64,000 nt of DNA from Zanthoxylum bungeanum (GCA_019454045.1 SKCR01015059.1:62001-126000), one strand, 5' to 3'; positions 22,300 through 34,960 are shown, numbered from the stretch's first letter. Notes: generated from the sequence alone by a model not told the origin. Numbers and translations are program-made.

Positions 22300-25010
22300 A
22301 TAGTCGAAGTATATATCTGGGTCGTTGATGAGACCATTAATTCTTTAGTCAGCGCTGAAGCCTAGCTCATCTGCTAACAGATTTGTATCTAATTAGATTT
22401 ATTATCGACCCAAATGGCTTTTTTTGCTGCCTCAGCTGCAGCAATAACCCGTATTTGTTATTTATTCGGTAACAGTATCTTGCTTGGAAGATTTCCAGCT
22501 CACTGTTCCGTTATTCAAACTGTATAGTACCGTTGTTTTTATCGGTTATGAAACTTGCAGCAGTGATCCCAGTCACTTCAAGTTTTCCTTCTCTGTAGTT
22601 TAAGACATCATCCGTAGTTCTCTAAGATACTAACGGATGTTCTTAATATCAATCCAGTGACTATCACTTGGATTGACCTGTTTGTGACTCTATATGCTCA
22701 AAGCGTATGAGACACCAGGTAACGTATATTTTTCAATGTACGATTTCTCAGAGAGTGTTAACAACTTTAAATCTATCCCAGTAGATCTTTATTCCTAGAA
22801 TAAAGGTTGTTTCTCCAAAGAATTCTACAGAGAATTTTCGTGAAAGCCAAGCTTTCACCGATTGTAATATGGGAATATCATTTCCAAGAAATAACATATC
22901 ATCATTATTTAGGACATCATTGTCAGTGCGCTCCCACTAACCTCCTTATATACACAAGAATCATATGCGTTTTGAATCAAATCATACACCATTATGATTA
23001 CATCAAAATGATAGTTCCAATAATCTAATACTTGCTTCAATCCAAACATGGATCGAATAACCAACAAATCTTGTTTGCTAGTTTTTTGTACGACAAAATC
23101 GTCAGGATGTTATAAACATCCTCCAAAGAGGTTTTGGTTTAAGGAAAGCGATTTTTGACGTTCAGCGGCCATATTTCACGAATGAAACATGCAGCATCAG
23201 CAAACATTATCCAAATGGATTTATCCATGGCAACATGTAAAAGGTTTCGTTGTAATCGACACAATATTGATAACGATACCTTTTCGCTACAAGCCTAGCT
23301 TAGTACGTTGGTATGTTTCCATCCATGTATGTCTTCCTTGAAGACTTATATAGTACCAATAAGCACAATACCTTGCGGTACAACAACTAGTGTCCAAACA
23401 TAGTTGATATACATGGAATCCATTTCGGACTCATGGAACTTTGCCATAATAGAGAGTTGATACCTTGTATCACTTCCTCATACGTAGTCAGTTCGTATCC
23501 CTCAATAAGATTGACAACTTTTTGAGGTGAGATCAGAAACCCATACCCAGGTTATTTTCTAACTCTCTCCTACTTACGCGGTTCTTGTGTATTCGAAGAT
23601 TACTGGCACAGTTTCATCCTTGATGAACTGTTTGTGTTCCATTAAGGACTTGGTGCCTTGAATAGTATTACTCCGATTTTCATCGAGTTTTACTATCCTC
23701 TCACTTACCACTGCATATCAGTATTCCTCTTAAGAAAACCGCATGGCGAGCAACAATTAAAATTATTCTCTTGTGAGTTATATAAGTACTATACTTTGGT
23801 TTCCCTAGGATAACCTATAATTAGGCACTTATCCAATTTGGGTTCTTGTTTGGTATCATCCAAATATATGCTTAGCATTCCCAAATTAACAGGAATGAGA
23901 AAATCTGATTTCTTTCCTGTTCATATCTAATATGATTTATGTCCAACAGATTTTCATGGAACCTTATTCAAAATAAGTATTGCACTGTTAATGCTTATCC
24001 TTTGAAGGAAAATGGTAGCTCAGAGCGACTCATGATTAACCTTATCATGTCCAATAAAATTCGGTTTCTCCATTCGGACACACCGTCAAACTGACGTGTT
24101 CCGGGAGGAGTCCTCATTGAAAGAATACTATACTCTTTCAAGTATATTTGAAACTTATTGCTTAAGTATTTTCCATTACGGTCTTACCGTGAAAGTATAA
24201 TACTTTAACCGATCTGTTTGTCTACTTCGGGTTGAAACTCTAAAAGTTCCCGATTTGTGTTTCAAAAGAAACACATAACTATAACGTGATGCCACATCCG
24301 TAAAGGTCACGAAATATTCATTATCCACATCTAGCCTAGCTAGATATGGGCCCACTTACGTCACTATGAATAAGGGCTAACAGATCGGTGGCTCTAACAT
24401 TTTTACCAAGTAAAGGTGATTTAGGCACTTTGCCCAATAAACTAGATTCGTAGACTTCATTTGAAGAATCAAATTTGTCCTAGTACCCACTATTCGGAAG
24501 TATGGATATACGAGTCTTGTTTAATGTGTCCCAGACAACACTCCCACAAATAAGTCTTAACTGATCAAATCAGTTTGAGCTATTCGTTTGTCATGTCATA
24601 TGTTTGAGATTTATTTATATTCAAAATATAAATTCTGTTATTCACATCTAATGTGTTTATCTCAATATCATCTTTATAAAATAAAACACTTTAGTGTTCT
24701 AGAATATAAAGGTATACTCGCAACGAGTTATACTCGATATAGAGATAATGTTTCTAGTCAAACTAGTTATATTATAACAGTTTCCTAATTTAAGTATACA
24801 CCCGAAGAGTAGTTCTTAAGCTTAGGTATCTACGGTTGAAACAGCGACTGTCGTCCCGTTTCCTATTCGTAAAGTAATCTCAATTTGAAGTCAGTATCTT
24901 GCTCAAAGCAGATTCTGCACATTAGTATATATATTTATGTACCACTTTTAGTATCTAAAATCCAATTTTAATACTATTAGTGAACATGTTTATGACAAAC
25001 ATATTTGAAG
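22300..25010 (-). pseudogene. pol: Copia B pol remnant (protease to RNase H)
   Basis: Read from 25010 down: a protease-like RIGNGTTVAVS segment near 24840, integrase pieces between about 24600 and 24050, reverse transcriptase between about 23560 and 22650, and RNase H down to about 22300. FGLKQ at about 23040 is the RT landmark. The catalytic YVDD codons have decayed to NNDD-like sequence at about 22900. Almost every segment is in a different frame. The element is dead and was probably dependent on partners even earlier. Confidence 0.78.
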
Positions 25011-25019
25011 TTAGAGCCT

Positions 25020-25650
25020 TGCCCGTCTTTAATTCCTTCATGTCTGCCTTGTCCACACGGCAGTCACACTTCAGTGACCCCATTTACCACAATTTAGACA
25101 GACATCTTGGGATACGTCCTTTATCTTCCTAGAAGATTATAATGATCTTGCCTTTGCCCTTTTCTACAACTCAGAAGCCTTTGGCCAAGCCTTGGCCTTC
25201 TAGAATATCGAAGTAGGGTGTACCTTGCGCTACTTGCCTTATTGTAAACTTTGGCTTTGTCTCCTTGAGAATGGCCATTAACTCTCCAAGAGTTATTAAT
25301 TGCAATTTAATAATTCTAAGATCTAAGAATAGATCTATGAAGATCCTTCAATTTCTTCATCATACTTTAAGGATCTAATCCTTAGTTCTGATTAGGAAAT
25401 TAAGGAGTCCTATTGACAAGTATAATGGATTAAACACTAAAGTTATCATCACATGAATCTTCCAAAGTTCATGCTCTACTATTTGCTTAACTCTGGGCTT
25501 AGGCCTAATATGTTATTTTATCAAATAAAGTAACTTATTAGTTTCCAGGACCATCCGGAAATTTTATTCCAAATTTGAAATTAAAGTCTTTTAAACAAAT
25601 TTTCCTTAGGATTATGTTTTAAACACTAATCTTTCAATTTAATCTTGATT
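25020..25650 (-). pseudogene. gag: Copia B gag remnant with central deletion
   Basis: The zinc-knuckle region reads CLNCGKWGH at about 25100, followed by a one-base deletion that destroys the rest. Upstream, the sequence jumps from the equivalent of A position about 14650 directly to ACTCTTGGAGAG (A about 14846; B about 25280). About 195 bp of gag is missing. Element C has the same join (about 55885). The capsid could therefore not be complete even in the parent of B and C. Confidence 0.78.
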
Positions 25651-27477
25651 TTAATAGTCCAACTATTTAATCAACGATTTCATGTACAATCTAATGTAAT
25701 GATTACTATAGTCTAACTATATAAATAATTACAATTTTATTGGTTAAAATCAAATATATATTGATTACTATAATCCAATTATATAATCAACTATAAATGA
25801 TCGGTAAAATTCAAATATATTGATTACTATAATCCAATTATATAATCAACAATAAATGAAGAAGTTTGAATATAGTCCAACTGTTTAATTAAAAAAAATA
25901 ATTAAATATTAGTCTAACTAATACTTTAATTTATTTGACGAGATATTTGATATGAGCGCTTATGGCAAGTTATTAAACGAATATTGCAAATTTAATTCTT
26001 GCCTCCCACTATTTTTCGGCGAGCCTCTAACCCTCTGTCGAGTACTCGGGAAACCTAGTTTCCTAGTGGGCTAGGATCCCGTTAAATAACACACAATCTT
26101 AACTTTGGCCAATAAATTGTATGATACTTAACTAGGTAGATCTGTAAGATCAATTGGATCTAATCCAATTCCTAGATGCAGTAGGTGGACATCCAAGTCC
26201 GAAACATATATCTTATATATGCCAATATATCCAATATATTTTCCTAACTTTTTTCGTCTGAATCAACTAAGCCTTGGCTTTGGCACAAAAAACTTAATGG
26301 TTCCAGTTAAGCGGGACCCATTGACATGGAAAGCTTCGTAATCAATGTCGATGGACAAAAAGTGATCTTGACTTTGGCCAACAAATCACAACTTGGACAA
26401 GACACCGATGTGGAACAAAACTCTCATGATTCAAACACATCCGCAATTGACAAAGGTCTTGACTTTGGCCAACAAATGAATGCCAACTTTGGATCTTGAG
26501 TAAGAATCACTCAACGGAAGGAAAAACGCTTAATATTGTTTGAGGGTTTTTCGCTTGCAAATTGGCAACCAATTTATTATCTTTAATTAGGTCTCATCAT
26601 ACACCCTTAAGCATGCATTCTAAAAGCAAAATAAGGCGTGATAAATAAATAAATTAATAATGATATGCGGATGGATATCTCATAAATTGTTACTAAAACA
26701 AATCACTCCATTTCCTCTCCCCGGCTAGAACTATTCTAACTTCTAGCCAATTAATTAATACAATAAAGAAACCTCATTTGCATTGAGGGGAATTGGTGAG
26801 AAGAGAATTACAAAGAGTAAAGAGATAAAAGGCTGGACACGCAGGTCCAATTTAATAAATTCTAAATTTATTACAATTTCTAAAATTGCCCTCGCCCTTC
26901 TAATATCCATCCGATATACATTATTTATGCAATACATTCATGTATTCATACAAATCATGTTATTCAATCAATCTAATCCAATTAATTAATCTTGGAATTA
27001 ATGATCATCCAATGTTCAAACAACGATTTTATTTGCGAGAGTCAAACTCGTTTAAGAATAAATACTCAAAGTAAGTATTCTTGAATTATATTGAACTAAA
27101 ACTTTAAATCCAATTTATTTGTATTCAATACTAATTCCAATTTAATTCCAAATTAAATATATACAGTTACTTATAAGCCTTAAAGACTTGGATTCCAAAT
27201 CCAATCTTAATTGGTCTCAAAGGCCCATTAACATCCAATGTCTTTTGAATTAAAGTCCAATGGGCTTTTAATTAATTCTTAAGGCACGGGCTTTGGCCAT
27301 AATGGATCAAACCCAAAATGCTAAGGCTCAATAGGAATCACCCTATTGCCTACAAATTAATTTAGGCCCAATTAAATTCTTTAAAGGGCCAAGTGTTGTA
27401 TTTGGACTTTGTGGAATTGGTTTTGGGCCCAAATGGATCCAATCCAAAAGTCCAAAACCAAACTTGGTCAAACCAAG
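25651..27477 (-). other. Copia B leader, gag-proximal part
   Basis: Untranslated leader with the same three-hairpin cluster as A: 26090-26123, 26362-26389 and a weakened one at about 26456-26480. GGGCC/GGCCC-rich DNA lies at 27190-27477. Before gag (25700-25860), the word ATTACTATAATCCAATTATATAATCAA recurs in imperfect tandem copies. It ends at the gypsy solo LTR. Confidence 0.65.
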
Positions 27478-30150
27478 CCCATTGTAACATCCCAGATTTT
27501 CGGGACTGTTCTAAAGGATTCCCAGATTGATGTTACAGTCTCGGGAACAGAATGATGATGAAAAATAGGAGTTCAAGTGGTGTTATATGAATTGGACTAA
27601 CAGATTTTGAATTTTCGTCACGTCGGAAAATGCTTGGGATCAAAAGCCGGTTACGCGATTTCCGTAAAACACGTAAAGTTTACAGATTTGGCCACAGAAT
27701 TTATAAACAAACTCCGATCGAGTTGATTCTTAAACCAGCGGACTCATTTTTCCGAGACGAACAATTTTCGTGTTGAGCACCTTTTGAAAATCGTGCCAGA
27801 AGGGCCTCGAAATTGATGATTTCCATGAATGCCCTTATAAGTGAGGGAATTTTAGTAATTTATGGGTGTAGATATTTATTATTATTATTATTTTTATTTA
27901 TTAATTATGGCATTTACATAAAACAAAAAAAAATGGAAGAGGTAGAACACGTGAAATGCGAGAGGGGGAAGAAAGGTGCGCCAGTGGCCAGCAGGCCACT
28001 GCCGGCCGGCGCACCGGTGTAGGAAGTTGTGCCCGGCCACCGCGCATCCGGCGGTGGCCGGCGGTCGTCCAGATGGTCGCCGGAAATGGCAGAAAATGGA
28101 GAGGAAATGGCGCGAATGGGTTTCAATTTTCCGGCTCGTCGGTTTGATTCACGAGCCGCGCCACCCGCCAAATCGAAGCTCTCGGAGAGTACTACAAGTA
28201 TACAGAGTTGGATTCACCGAGCAGCGGCCGAAATCATGTAAAACGAGGAGGAAAAGCGGCGCGTGAACAGTACCCGATGTGAACAGTAGCTCCGATCGAA
28301 ATTCTGATCGCACCAGCACGTTCGTATGACCGTTGGGAGTCCGAATATGGCCTCGAAATTTCGGTATGACTCTCCGTTTAGATTTTGTTATTTTCAAGTA
28401 TATCGATTTGAATTCGGATGTTTCCGGTAGTTCCGTAGTTTAGTGAATTGCTTTGATATGAATTGGTTATGTTTTAATATGTTAAAATGAAAAATGTGGT
28501 AGAATCCGGGGAGAATGGATGAGATATGATCGATCCAATAGAATTAGCGAGATTCCGATAAAATGGCGTTTCTCGCGCGATTGAGCGTAGATGGTCGTAA
28601 GTATAGTTGTGATGTAATTATGGTATTGCGAGGGTAATTGGGTAATTTTGGATTAGTTCGGAGGATTCGAAACCCTTCCGTAGCATTTGCGGAAACTTTT
28701 CCGCAAGTTTTACCACAAACGCGTAAAATGAGAATCTGAGGTATCTAGTTATTTCAGAATAGCAAGTGAGCTTGTATTAGAGTAATGAAGTTTAGATCGT
28801 AGTATTAGAGTTGATTCAAGTGTTTCGGGGTTGCCCGTAGTTGTTTTAGATTAGTTGGAAGTTTCCGCAAATAGCGGTACTACCCTTGCGTTGTTACTTG
28901 TTTGACAGATCGGACCCGGATCGCGGGCATTCGCTTAGCCAAGTAAGTAACTCATGCTTTGATTTCTTAAGAAGTTATTGTTGTACGAAAGTAGTACTAT
29001 AATAGAGATTATATATAATCATATGTATGAAACTAGTATATATATATAAAGATGATCGTAGAAGAAAGAAGCTAGTGAATTGGTACACAGATAAACTGAA
29101 GTATTCAGAAGCAAAGAGAAACATGTGTAGGTATAGACCAGCATATATATGTATATAGATGGAGCATGTGAATGATGTCATATTCATAATATAATTTAAT
29201 TGGACCTGGGTTTGGGGGATGTAGAAAACTACACCCTAGGGTATGAGATTAGAGTTGTAAATGAGATAAACGTATATGGACTTGTGTTATAAAGAAAAGC
29301 TTGTAATTACGCATTACATAAAAATACTGGCAACATGAGTAAGGATACAAGTATGTAATGAGATAAGGGTCTAATGGAGCAATATATGCATACTATGAGA
29401 ATGTATAAAAGATTATGTCATGAGATTCATGAGTACCAGTAGATAGTTAGAAAATAGCGAATCAGTTTAAGAACTAAGTTATTAGAACTCGTTTACATTT
29501 GATGATTGATGTAGTAGAATAACTTTGATTGTGTGTATGAATATAATTTATGCAATATCAACATATGGTTTGTGGGCCATCAGCATGGTAAGTTATAGAG
29601 GTAAGTTAAGTTATGTTGGTTAAATGTGTGTATATCTATAGATATGTATGAATGTAACATAAATATAACATGTTTTGATTTGAACAAGCATCTTGTTGAT
29701 ATTTGAGCATGTAGTTTGTAAGGTCATTATAGAGGAAATCATGGCTAGAGTAGAGAGAAGCATGAGAAATGCACATTTGCATGTGCATGTGTATGTGTGT
29801 GTGTGTTTAAGTTTTCATCAGATGAGCAAACGATAACAATGTTTTCAACAATTTCAAATGTTTTAAAGAAAGATTTCAAATGCTTCTGAAAAGAACCTTA
29901 TTTCAGAAATTGTTTTTACAGTTTGAGTGACAGATTATGGTTTTATGATTTTCGAAGCATGAGGTAAAACATCACCCCAGTACGTAACTTGAGACACTGA
30001 TGGGATTGACGGATATCATATGGATTCGGGATTTGAGATTTGACCTATCCCAGTTGTACATTGTTGGAATTGAAGGATTTATACACATGTGCACATGTGG
30101 AGGACTAGGGGGACGCTCCTAGATCCTCAGCGCTCAGATGGTACATTCAT

Positions 30151-30294
30151 GGGCAGAGATGCGCCTACGGGCGGAGATGCGCCTACGGGCGGAGATGTGC
30201 CTACGGGCGGAGATGCGCCTTCGGGCGGAGATGCGCCTTCGGGCGGAGATGCACCTTCGGGCGGAGATGCGCCTTCGGGCAGAGATTTGGTTTT
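30151..30294 (+). repeat. 18-bp tandem array forming C(UNCG)G tetraloop hairpins
   Basis: Eight units (the last degraded) follow the pattern GGGCGGAGATGCGCCTWC. At each junction CGCC-TWCG-GGCG forms a four-base-pair stem closed by C-G around TTCG or TACG. The first units have TACG and the later ones TTCG; both belong to the stable UNCG tetraloop class. In frame it would read GGDAPT/GGDAPS repeats, but the surrounding frame has no other protein character. Confidence 0.85.
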
Positions 30295-31898
30295 CAGAAA
30301 AAGGATTTCATATTTCAGTTTTCATTTTTCAGAAAAAAAAGATTCAGAAAAGAACTTAGAAACACGGTTTTAGAAATTAGTACAAGAAAAGAAAGATTTT
30401 CAGAAAGAGATCTCAGTTTTCAGATTCCCAATAAACAGCTTTCAGAAATCAGAGATTTAAAGCATGATTTTTTTTTAAAAAAAAAAACAGATAAGTTTTA
30501 TCAAAAGGTTTCCAAACTGAGTTTCAGAAAGAATTTTCAGAAAGTAGTTTCTCAGAAAAAAGTGTTTTCTAAAAAGCATGATATGTTAGAATATGATTTA
30601 CAAATCATACATAGAAATCATGTATTCTAGTAATGCATCTGAGATGCACATAGTTGATGTTAATGCATGATAGTGTGACCACATTCATGTAAGTATATAA
30701 CAGATGTTTATATGAATCATATGTCTACATACAATGAGTTTTTTTGAAAACATTGATGTATGATAACAAGATATGATAACATGATCCTATTTATATGAGT
30801 ACGTGATTGCTAATAGTATGAGAATAGAAATAATATTTTATATTTCCGAATTGATGATATTTCAATAACATGAGAGAAAGACAACTTTATTTAGTGTCCA
30901 AATCAAACTGGAAAAGAATGACTAAGAAATCTAAGAGATAACTGAGTAGCGCAGCAAAAGCGTGAAGGGTTTTTGATGAAGCTGTTAGTGATATGTGTGA
31001 GCAAACAAAACGACTAGTAACAAGTAATATGTTTGTAAATGGATAAGACTTGGATAGTTAGCTCAAACCTAATACTTGGTTGCGTGTGTTATAAGCATAG
31101 TAAATATTTAATGAATGATGAATTGTTGATATGTTAAATAGAGTGGTAAGAAAGTAACTTAGATAAGTTACCTGAACTTAAGGTAGTAGAGTAAAAGAAG
31201 ATAAGAAGTTAAGAAAAGGAACAGGTGTGAGACTTGTGTGTGAGTAACGTAGTATAATGTACTATGATTATTATACAGATGAGATCTTAAGTGTGTTGTA
31301 AATTTAAATGGTTCTGTTATGAATTAAAATTTAAATTATATAAGAGCTTGTATACATGGTTTTTATGACCGATATATTATTAATGAAAAGAGGATATACG
31401 TCGTACATATGATAGTATGGTTTATTTAATAATGATATATGATTGCAATGATTGCAAAAGAATAAGCTAGAAGCATGTTACAAGAAAACAGATAGAGATA
31501 AGTGTATGGTTGCTCACATAAAAAGGAATATAAGAGATGGATATTTGCCAATTTGCTACGAACCAGATAGTATGAGGAGTTGGTAACATAGAGAATATGT
31601 GAATCACTTAGGAATCCCAGGAATAATATGTAAACTGGAATTTAAACCTTGTATGTGTATGTTGCTCAAGGTAGGAGCATAGTTACTTACTGAGTCTTAT
31701 GACTCACTATACTTTAGTGTTTGAGTTTTGCAGGTTGGCGACCTAAATGATCGACCGTGGATTTCAGAGATGCGGAGCAGTCGGATAGCAGCGTTGCAGT
31801 TAGCCAGTCACCAAGTCTTGGGGAAGTCGAGTCGTGTATTTGAGTATTGTTGTAACGTGCTGAGCACATATGCTTATGTTGTAAAGTTTTTGTATATA

Positions 31899-32048
31899 TG
31901 TACCTTCGGGTACAGAGCCCTGGTTGTATTATGTCTTTATGCCTGCATCGCATATTTGTTGGGTCCTTAGATTGCATTGATGTTGAGATGTCGGCCTGAG
32001 GCCGAGACTTTATATTTAGGTTGTATTTGGATGCTGGCTATAGGCCAG
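31899..32048 (+). other. Three consecutive hairpins near the gypsy LTR end
   Basis: 31899-31914: TGTACC-TTCG-GGTACA, a six-base-pair stem with a UUCG loop. 31991-32005: TCGGCC-TGA-GGCCGA, a six-base-pair stem. 32034-32048: CTGGC-TATAG-GCCAG, a five-base-pair stem. Their position about 115-260 bp from the LTR terminus suggests a structured R/U5 RNA (inference). Confidence 0.7.
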
Positions 32049-32167
32049 GTTGCATGATGTTACGAATACATCATGCCGAAATTTTTCTAGAATCAGAGGC
32101 TTATGGAGATGGGTTTAGCCTGTCTCATGCCGGTAACATTGCTGCTAATGCGGGATGTTACACCCAT

Positions 32168-32822
32168 TAAGCCCAAATACACACTTTTAGCCCAATTCAT
32201 AATTAAAAACTTATTAACATAATTATAATATTCCAAATATCATAATTATTTAAATTAAAGTGTATTAGCCATGATTAATTAATTAAACTCAATATTTCCA
32301 AAATACCAATTAACTTAATTAATCATACTTAATCCATCAATTTATGCTCAACACAAATTGAAGCCAAAACACATCATTTCATGATCAACACAAATTGAAG
32401 CCAAAACATATCATTTCATGCTCAACACAAATTGAATTCAAAATTCATCATTTCATGCTCAACACAAATTGAATTCAAAAATCATCATTTCATGCTCAAC
32501 ATGCTCTTTGATTTTTAACATGAACTTTATTGACTTTGATTCTAATCCAATCAAACCAATAATCAACATTTAAACATGCACTAAACACATCATTTCATGT
32601 TACAAAAAAATAAAACTGCAGTACTATTCACTACTACATTCGGCCAAGCTAGGGGGGACTCAAAATTTTGATCCAATCAATTTGTTCCCAATCTAATCAT
32701 ACAAAACTCTAAGTTAACATAATCTAAGCATGCTCAAAGCATCAATTTGAAGGAATCATGCTCAAAACACAAAAGCCCCAAATTTTAGTCTCATGAACAC
32801 TAAAATTTTCATGTTTAAAATT
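32168..32822 (-). other. Copia B leader, primer-proximal part
   Basis: Non-coding leader between the gypsy solo LTR and the B primer site. It contains the 37-bp tandem array at 32344-32506. The matching leader of C has only one copy of that sequence. Confidence 0.7.
32344..32506. repeat. 37-bp minisatellite in copia B leader
   Basis: Four full units start at 32344, 32381, 32418 and 32455, with a partial unit at 32492. Each reads ATGMTCAACACAAATTGAA and ends TCATTTC. The first two share a GCC variant and the last two a TTC variant, which suggests stepwise duplication. Confidence 0.85.
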
Positions 32823-32835
32823 GGCTCTGATACCA
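32823..32835 (-). other. Primer-binding site of copia B
   Basis: The minus strand reads TGGTATCAGAGCC one base after the right-hand LTR, identical to the A site. Confidence 0.9.
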
Positions 32836-32836
32836 T

Positions 32837-34781
32837 TGTTAGTGTTCCTAGAACATCCCAAGGATCTAATAAGCAAGAAAAGGTGTTCATAAATTCAAAA
32901 TAAGTTGCGGAATATACTTACAATGAACGGATTTGAGCTTTAAAATTTAAGAAGAGATATCTAAGATCCAAGCTTTGAGTGATGATTCCAACCCTTGAGT
33001 TAGTTTCCCTATCACCTTAGTTGATTCCATGAAGTGCTAGCTTTGTTGATTTTTCAACAAAATCAAAGAGAAGTGGTAGGCAAGTTCACGCCCATTTGAG
33101 TCTTCTCTAGGGGTTTGTGTTCAAGTGTCTTTAATGTGAGAGAAAGCTTTTTGGTTTTGTTAAAGGGTTTTACCCTTTTACCCAAAACCATGTGGATTGG
33201 GTTTTTGGTTTCACCTAAACCAAGTGGTTGGAAAGTAAGTGGTTTTGGCATAAATGCCAATCACTTTCCAACCACCATTTCACATGTGTGACATGTGTGA
33301 AGTGTGCCCCACCATTTTGAATTCAAAATTCAAAATGTCTCTACGAATATTTGCCTCGGCTCGGATCTGTTTAATCCAATTAAACAAACTTTTGTCGCTA
33401 AATAATTAAATCTAATTTAATTAAATAACGATGCCTCGCAAATATATTACGAACGTCGTTTACGAATTAATTCGAAATTAATTCGTTCGTTCGTATTAAA
33501 GTCCAACTTTAATTTCGTAATGAAATCCAATTCATATTAATATATCCGATATATTAATTTTAGCTCATACGAATAAATTAAATAGAAAAATCAAATTTAA
33601 CTATTAAATTTATTTTACCGATTAATTCCAAATTAATCGCGTTCTCTCTCTTCCGAACACATTTAATCCTAGATTAAATAATACCTCAATTAATCCCAGA
33701 TTAATTTTCTCTCTCTTAATTAATCCCAGATTAATTCTAATTTAAATCAACTGTCATCGGTGAATCTTTAGGAAGCGACCCAAGAGATCCCTGGATATAT
33801 TGGTAGTAAATACGGTCATCGGATCATCCGAATACGTGCGTACCTCGTACCATGGGCTTACCGATTTACAAGACATGGTTGGCTTCTAGCAAAGCACAGT
33901 GCCTACCCAATTCTTCAGAAATATTCTTGCTGGAATATATAATCTATGTCAGGCGTAGTATACGTAGTATTACGTATTGCGATCCAGTATCGGATGTCAC
34001 GTGCTAGGCCTGGGGCTGGAATTGTGTATGCCCCGTACGAAACACATGTCGGGTGTCTGGTAACTAGTCTCTATAATCGGATGAACATGACATAGTCATA
34101 TCATCCCGATGACTGTAGTACTTAAGAGTACTAGTTCCGTATCCTACGTGACATCATCTCCACTATGACTGGAGTGATACTTCCGTCTTGACATCACACT
34201 CAATACACTACGATTCTCAATATACCCAGCAGAGGCGTATATAGAACCGGTTTAATCCATGGACGACCAAAACCAAAGCATATTGATTGTCGAAAGTATT
34301 AGCAGTGTAAGTATCAGATTAAGACCAAATACAGCTACCCTGATTTCGGACTTCCATAGACACGTAGTCATACTACCAATGGAATTCCGAGGGGTCTATC
34401 CAGAGCGAAGCTATTTCCGTACCATCGGTAAACACAACCTCCTATTACACTTGCATGGGTATCCAATACCCAAATATATGAGAACTATGTTGTTACGCTT
34501 CCATAACACGCACAAGTGTAATACTAGTCTATTCCGCATTATCGATGTCCAGTCTCGATAATACTATGACTATGGATATTTAATGATTAATCCTTCGGGG
34601 ACTGATACTTTCTTATATCATCTCAATCCAGGAACTAATCATTAGGACCTCCTATCATTTATACATCTAGGTGATCTAATCACAAATGATAAGAGTGCAA
34701 TCTTCTTGTCACATAGTTAATTTGCACAAAAACACCATGATCTGTACAAATAGTGACGCTATGGGTCATAATTGTCCAACA
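32837..34781 (-). mobile_element. 5' LTR of copia B
   Basis: A 1945-bp LTR, partner of 20187-22128. Its outer end is followed by the TCTTC duplication. Confidence 0.92.
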
Positions 34782-34786
34782 TCTTC

Positions 34787-34960
34787 GACGTTTCCATCTA
34801 ATTCGTGAGATCATACATCATGGCGATGTGAAGATCGAGAAGGTCGCATCAGAGGACAACATTGTAGATCCGCTGACGAAAGTTATTCCTCAGTAAAAGT
34901 TTGAGCGACATGTACATAGTTCATGTGATAGATGCTTAAGTGACTGGCTATAGGCCAAGT
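34787..34960 (+). pseudogene. pol: Copia A RNase H remnant, part 2 and polyprotein end
   Basis: This continues the frame cut at 20186 with HLIREIIHHGDVKIEKV and DNIVDPLTK, the conserved C-terminal stretch of copia RNase H. A stop follows at about 34894, then a degraded tail (CLSDWL). The A frame is continuous across the B insertion once one TCTTC is discounted, which confirms the insertion model. Confidence 0.85.

Larger units (their letters stand above)
27483..32162 (+). mobile_element. 4.68-kb solo LTR, Ty3/gypsy (Tekay/Del-like)
   Basis: It begins TGTAACATCCC and ends GGGATGTTACA, a perfect 11-bp inverted terminus, and is flanked by CCCAT (27478-27482 and 32163-32167). TGTAAC...GTTACA ends and multi-kilobase LTRs are typical of plant Tekay/Del chromoviruses (family knowledge). 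No gag or pol is present, so a full element collapsed to one LTR. It contains a GC-rich block (27960-28330), an 18-bp tandem array (30151-30294), a TTTCAGAAA-rich segment (30290-30560) and three hairpins near its end (31899-32048). The strand is inferred from TTTTGCAGG and the hairpins lying near one end. Confidence 0.85.
20187..34781 (-). mobile_element. Ty1/copia element B (minus strand) inserted in A RNase H
   Basis: The target duplication TCTTC (20182-20186 and 34782-34786) and LTR ends TGTTAG...CCAACA define it. The primer site lies beside the right LTR and the polypurine tract beside the left LTR, so transcription runs right to left. It is the same family as its host A but closer to C; both lack a central gag segment. 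A 4.68-kb gypsy solo LTR sits in its leader. All genes are broken. Confidence 0.92.

Noticed and set aside
27914..28266. Overlapping Arg/Gly-rich frames on both strands in the GC-rich block of the gypsy LTR
   Set aside because: Four overlapping frames on two strands are explained by high GC and lack of stops; no domain is recognised.
30151..30294. CRISPR-like array
   Set aside because: Direct tandem repeats without spacers, in plant retrotransposon DNA, with no cas genes.
30089..30373. GGDAPT/GGDAPS repeat protein
   Set aside because: The 18-bp unit is divisible by three so any frame stays open; there is no conserved flank or start context. RNA hairpins explain the pattern better.
34259..34561. 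100-codon frame in the B LTR
   Set aside because: Antisense or shadow reading of the LTR; the copy at 21600-21900 has different stops.
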